From a virus: DNA of 64,000 bases. The notes under the pieces were generated by a model. That model worked only from the letters and a program-made list of their open reading frames with translations, searched no databases and had not been told where the DNA came from. This document shows, piece by piece, positions 63,196 to 64,000 of the stretch. The stretch covers positions 16,372 to 80,371 of the IMG/VR virus record IMGVR_UViG_3300042506_000430, one strand, 5' to 3'. Within the stretch, counting starts at the first letter, position 1; the number at the start of each line of letters is the position of its first letter. Made by a program: the position numbers and the translations under genes.

Positions 63196-63738
63196 ATGGA
63201 TAATAACACACTAAAAAACATATTTAAATTCCTTAAAAATAAAGAAGGGAAAAAACATAGACAACAAGACACATTATTATGGAAGTTAATATTTAATGAG
63301 CCATTAACAAAGGAGGAATTAACTATTGATGGTGATTTGACCGTATCAAATACAATAATAACTTCATTACCAGAAGGATTAAAAGTTTCTGGTGGTTTGG
63401 ATATATCTTACACAAAAATAACCTCATTACCAAAAGATTTAAATGTTAAGGGTGATTTATATTTAAGAGATTCAAAAATAACCTCATTGCCAGAAGGTTT
63501 GAAAGTTGGTGGTAATTTAAATTTAGGTTGGACAAAAATGGCATCATTACCAGAAGGATTAAAAGTTGTGGGTGATTTGGATTTATATTGGACAGACATA
63601 ACCTCATTACCAAAAGGTTTGAAAGTTGGTGGTGATTTGGATATAAGAGAAACAGAATTAATAAGATATTCAGATGATGAATTAAGAGAAATGATTAAAC
63701 CAGGTTTTATAGAAGGAGATATAATAAGATATGGATAA
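63196..63738 (+). CDS. LRR-array protein (5 repeats)
   Basis: This 180-residue paralogue has the N-cap MDNNTLKNIFKFLKNKEGKK with LLWKLIFNEPLTKEEL and five repeats (LPEGLKV, LPKDLNV, LPEGLKV twice, LPKGLKV). Its variable face is rich in Trp (LGWTKMASLP, LYWTDITSLP). The C-cap LIRYSDDELREMIKPGFIEG ends DIIRYG, with an 8-base overlap with the next gene. Function unknown. Confidence 0.91.
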   Translation: MDNNTLKNIFKFLKNKEGKKHRQQDTLLWKLIFNEPLTKEELTIDGDLTVSNTIITSLPEGLKVSGGLDISYTKITSLPKDLNVKGDLYLRDSKITSLPEGLKVGGNLNLGWTKMASLPEGLKVVGDLDLYWTDITSLPKGLKVGGDLDIRETELIRYSDDELREMIKPGFIEGDIIRYG

Positions 63739-64000
63739 TAGCACATTGAAAAACATATTTAAATTCCTTGAAGATAAGGAGGGATATAATGCCCCATTCA
63801 TATGGAAATGGAAAAATAATGAACCCTTAACAGAAGAAGATTTGAATGTTAAAGGTGATTTGGATTTATCAGAAAATGAAGAAATAGAATCATTACCAGA
63901 AGGATTAAAAATTGAAGGTAATTTACTTTTATATGATTCCTCTGTTGAATTACCAAAAGGATTAGAGGTTGGTGGTAATTTACATATGACTAATAGTATA
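63731..64000 (+). CDS. LRR-array protein, 3' end outside window
   Basis: From the ATG at 63731 the frame is open to the window end. It gives the N-cap MDNSTLKNIFKFLEDKEGYN with FIWKWKNNEPLTEEDL and at least three repeats (LPEGLKI, a shortened ELPKGLEV, and the next strand). The start overlaps the upstream stop by 8 bases. It shows that the array continues beyond 64000. Confidence 0.88.
   Translation, partial: MDNSTLKNIFKFLEDKEGYNAPFIWKWKNNEPLTEEDLNVKGDLDLSENEEIESLPEGLKIEGNLLLYDSSVELPKGLEVGGNLHMTNSI

Noticed and set aside
59798-63738. Repeats of the LRR arrays as a CRISPR-like or VNTR array
   Set aside because: The 60-63-base period is fully explained by the protein repeat, and there is no spacer-repeat layout.

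Overview
The window is best read as part of the genome of a large, AT-rich, T4-like tailed phage (myovirus type) that infects a Bacteroidota (Flavobacteriia-like) host. The phage evidence is a complete family B DNA polymerase with exonuclease, a gp55-like late sigma factor, PhoH, dUTPase, an OB-fold baseplate/spike protein, several virion-type proteins and near-gapless operons. The host evidence is an Oar-type TonB-dependent receptor with a Bacteroidota-style promoter, a DoxX-like membrane protein and the general lack of Shine-Dalgarno sequences. No tRNA, rRNA, IS element or CRISPR array was seen. No gene-free stretch exceeds about 140 bases; the largest are 1072-1210, 50359-50495 and 54286-54413.

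Layout. (1) 1-6036, minus strand: a tandem array of paralogous leucine-rich-repeat (LRR) proteins of 20-residue period, joined by TAATG stop/start overlaps and interrupted by one virion-type gene (649-1071). (2) 6044-15856, minus strand: virion genes (fibre-like, baseplate spike, large baseplate-region protein), the gp55-like sigma factor, two glycosyltransferases, a HAD-like pseudoenzyme and PhoH. (3) 15891-36535, minus strand: a glycan operon of more than 20 genes with GDP-fucose synthesis, two GDP-mannose dehydratases, two very compact DegT-type aminotransferases, a KAS III/SDR/acyltransferase group, a GT11 fucosyltransferase, FkbM methyltransferases and many glycosyltransferases. dUTPase, a PolB-like exonuclease and an RfaE2-like nucleotidyltransferase lie at its head. 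(4) 36633-39210, minus strand: five small phage genes ended by a strong terminator. (5) 39251-49243, plus strand: a virion protein, then a second glycosyltransferase cluster that partly duplicates the first, and a possible ADP-ribosyltransferase-like gene. (6) 49222-54285, minus strand: host-like cargo, namely SAM synthetase, a DoxX-like protein and a full-length TonB-dependent receptor, each with its own terminator or promoter. (7) 54414-57499, plus strand: a small conserved phage protein and DNA polymerase. (8) 57541-59765, minus strand: two virion-type genes and an Mn-type superoxide dismutase. (9) 59798-64000, plus strand: a second LRR array, running off the end.

How it may work together. 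SAM synthetase can feed the FkbM/MycE-like methyltransferases. The Gmd/Fcl pair can feed the fucosyltransferase. The sugar and acyl enzymes could build an N-acylated amino sugar, and the many glycosyltransferases could assemble a glycan on virion, DNA or host surface. The candidate new system is the LRR family: 19 paralogues in this window with 3 to 8 repeats each, conserved caps, translational coupling and signs of recent exchange. The left array lies directly behind tail genes and has a T4-late-like TATAAATA box at its head.
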